Source of the DNA: Phycisphaerae bacterium
GTDB lineage: Bacteria; Planctomycetota; Phycisphaerae; UBA1845; UTPLA1
DNA length: 7,055 nucleotides
NCBI GenBank assembly: GCA_029259995.1
Contig: JAJDEC010000261.1
Coordinates: forward strand, 1 to 7,055
Reading direction: 5' to 3'
The notes under the pieces are model-generated. The model worked only from the letters and a program-made list of their open reading frames with translations, was not told the origin of the DNA and did no database searches. A program made the translations under genes and the position numbers. Below are positions 6,494 through 7,055 of the stretch, in pieces. Each line of letters starts with the position of its first letter. The stretch's first letter is position 1.

Positions 6494-6695
6494 CTCAAGG
6501 GGGGAAGGTGAGTATACTGCCGGACGGTCCCTCGCACTGACCTAACGACAAAGCCCGATCAAGCGCTCATCAATAGCTCGATACTCACGAATAATTATTA
6601 ATTTCGTAGATCTGAGGTTCATCAGGGGGCATGACCCTTTGGTCGAGATCTTCCCGAAGAATCGGGGCGATCCTGGCCACTTGCCGTCATCGGAT

Positions 6696-6749
6696 CAGAA
6701 TTCAGGAATGACCGCAGCTGATTCTTCTTTTCGCGATGCCTGAATTCTG
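6696..6749. repeat. Perfect 11-bp inverted repeat with a 32-nt spacer
   Basis: CAGAATTCAGG (6696-6706) is exactly inverted as CCTGAATTCTG (6739-6749), with two more matching pairs just inside. A second, interleaved inverted repeat, CTGATTC (6718-6724) with GAATCAG (6752-6758), overlaps the stop codon of the minus-strand gene ending at 6755, so two exclusive folds are possible in its 3' end. No U-tract follows. Confidence 0.5.
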
Positions 6750-6754
6750 CTGAA

Positions 6755-7055
6755 TCAGGACGATACGGTTTTTCCGACAAACCAATTGAGGGCATCGCGA
6801 ACCTGCTTGGTTTGCTCCGTTGTGCACTTTGCCTCTTCCAGATTCAACGCCGCCCACAAGTCAATCGGCCGGGGAACGGTTCCGGCGACGCCGTCGTCAA
6901 TATTCGACGCTTCAAGTCCGTCGAACATTCGTTCTTCGACTGGACGGAAAAGCACACACTTACAGAGGTCATTTTTCTGATCGGTGCATTCACGGCGGAA
7001 CCGTTCGGACAATTCCGCCGGCTCTCCCTCGATGACATGGAATCGAAACGGATGA
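6755..7055 (-). CDS. Unrecognised protein, C-terminal ~100 residues (start beyond window)
   Basis: The frame stays open to the window edge (7054) and reads like protein throughout, HPFRFHVIEGEPAELSERF at the edge, so the TTG at 7012 is unlikely to be the start and the gene is cut at its 5' end. The visible part is charged, soluble and mixed alpha/beta, with three cysteines (ECTDQ, LCKC) and a C-terminal helix (TTEQTKQVRDALNWFVGKTVSS). The ERFRRECTDQKNDLCKCVLF segment looks like a helix followed by a strand. No membrane segment or known motif is visible, and I do not recognise the family. The inverted repeat at 6696-6749 lies just downstream. Confidence 0.65.
   Translation of the reverse strand, partial: HPFRFHVIEGEPAELSERFRRECTDQKNDLCKCVLFRPVEERMFDGLEASNIDDGVAGTVPRPIDLWAALNLEEAKCTTEQTKQVRDALNWFVGKTVSS

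Larger units (their letters stand above)
6227..6754. other. Gene-poor stretch with inverted repeats and an AT-rich patch
   Basis: No convincing gene is seen in these 528 bases. ORFs of 63-90 codons exist in both directions, but they lack ribosome binding sites, use GTG or TTG starts, or are rich in Arg/Ser/His as in non-coding GC-rich DNA. Features seen: GCTTGGCG (6450-6457) against CGCCAAGC (6486-6493); an AT-rich patch with the palindrome AATAATTATT near 6590-6600; two AGATCT sites at 6608 and 6646; and the larger inverted repeat at 6696-6749. A TATACT at about 6513-6518 resembles a -10, but no -35 fits it. Confidence 0.5.

Noticed and set aside
6239..6511. In-frame continuation of the HTH regulator beyond its TGA, as a possible WYL domain lost by a stop codon
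   Set aside because: The translation is Arg/Ser/His-rich with no WYL-like motif, so a simple nonsense mutation is not supported.

Overview
This window most likely comes from a planctomycete (Planctomycetota), perhaps a Phycisphaerae-type lineage. Three things point that way: a secreted protein ending in a type I dockerin-like Ca-binding repeat of the style common in those genomes; a large membrane Ser/Thr kinase with C-terminal TPR-like repeats directly behind an ECF sigma factor, an arrangement typical of planctomycetes; and GC-rich DNA with wide intergenic gaps. The assignment is inference from protein style only. No rRNA, tRNA, CRISPR array or transposase was recognised.

Layout, left to right. 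Positions 1-299 (+) are the 3' end of an exported dockerin-type protein. Positions 300-668 hold no convincing gene but contain a REP-like palindromic element (362-410). Positions 669-914 (-) are a small hypothetical gene of 81 residues with a compact hairpin just after its stop; two very short ORFs, each behind a Shine-Dalgarno-like tract, precede it. A divergent gap with an 18-bp inverted repeat (1205-1222) leads to a secreted protein with a strongly acidic linker (1283-1984, +). A large hairpin (2092-2139) separates this from the convergent kinase gene.

The core is the minus-strand pair 5546-4962 (ECF sigma factor) and 4938-2131 (935-residue transmembrane Ser/Thr kinase with TPR-like C-terminal half). 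They are 23 nt apart and read as one operon, with no anti-sigma gene in view. Divergent from it, across 188 bp, is a short DNA-binding protein (5735-6226, +) that resembles the N-terminal half of YafY/WYL-type regulators but lacks the WYL domain. The simplest model is a signalling module in which the kinase senses a signal through its TPR region and controls the sigma factor, with the divergent regulator acting on the shared promoter region. That model is inference.

Positions 6227-6754 are gene-poor, with inverted repeats and an AT-rich patch. The window ends inside an unrecognised minus-strand gene (6755-7055) whose start lies outside.
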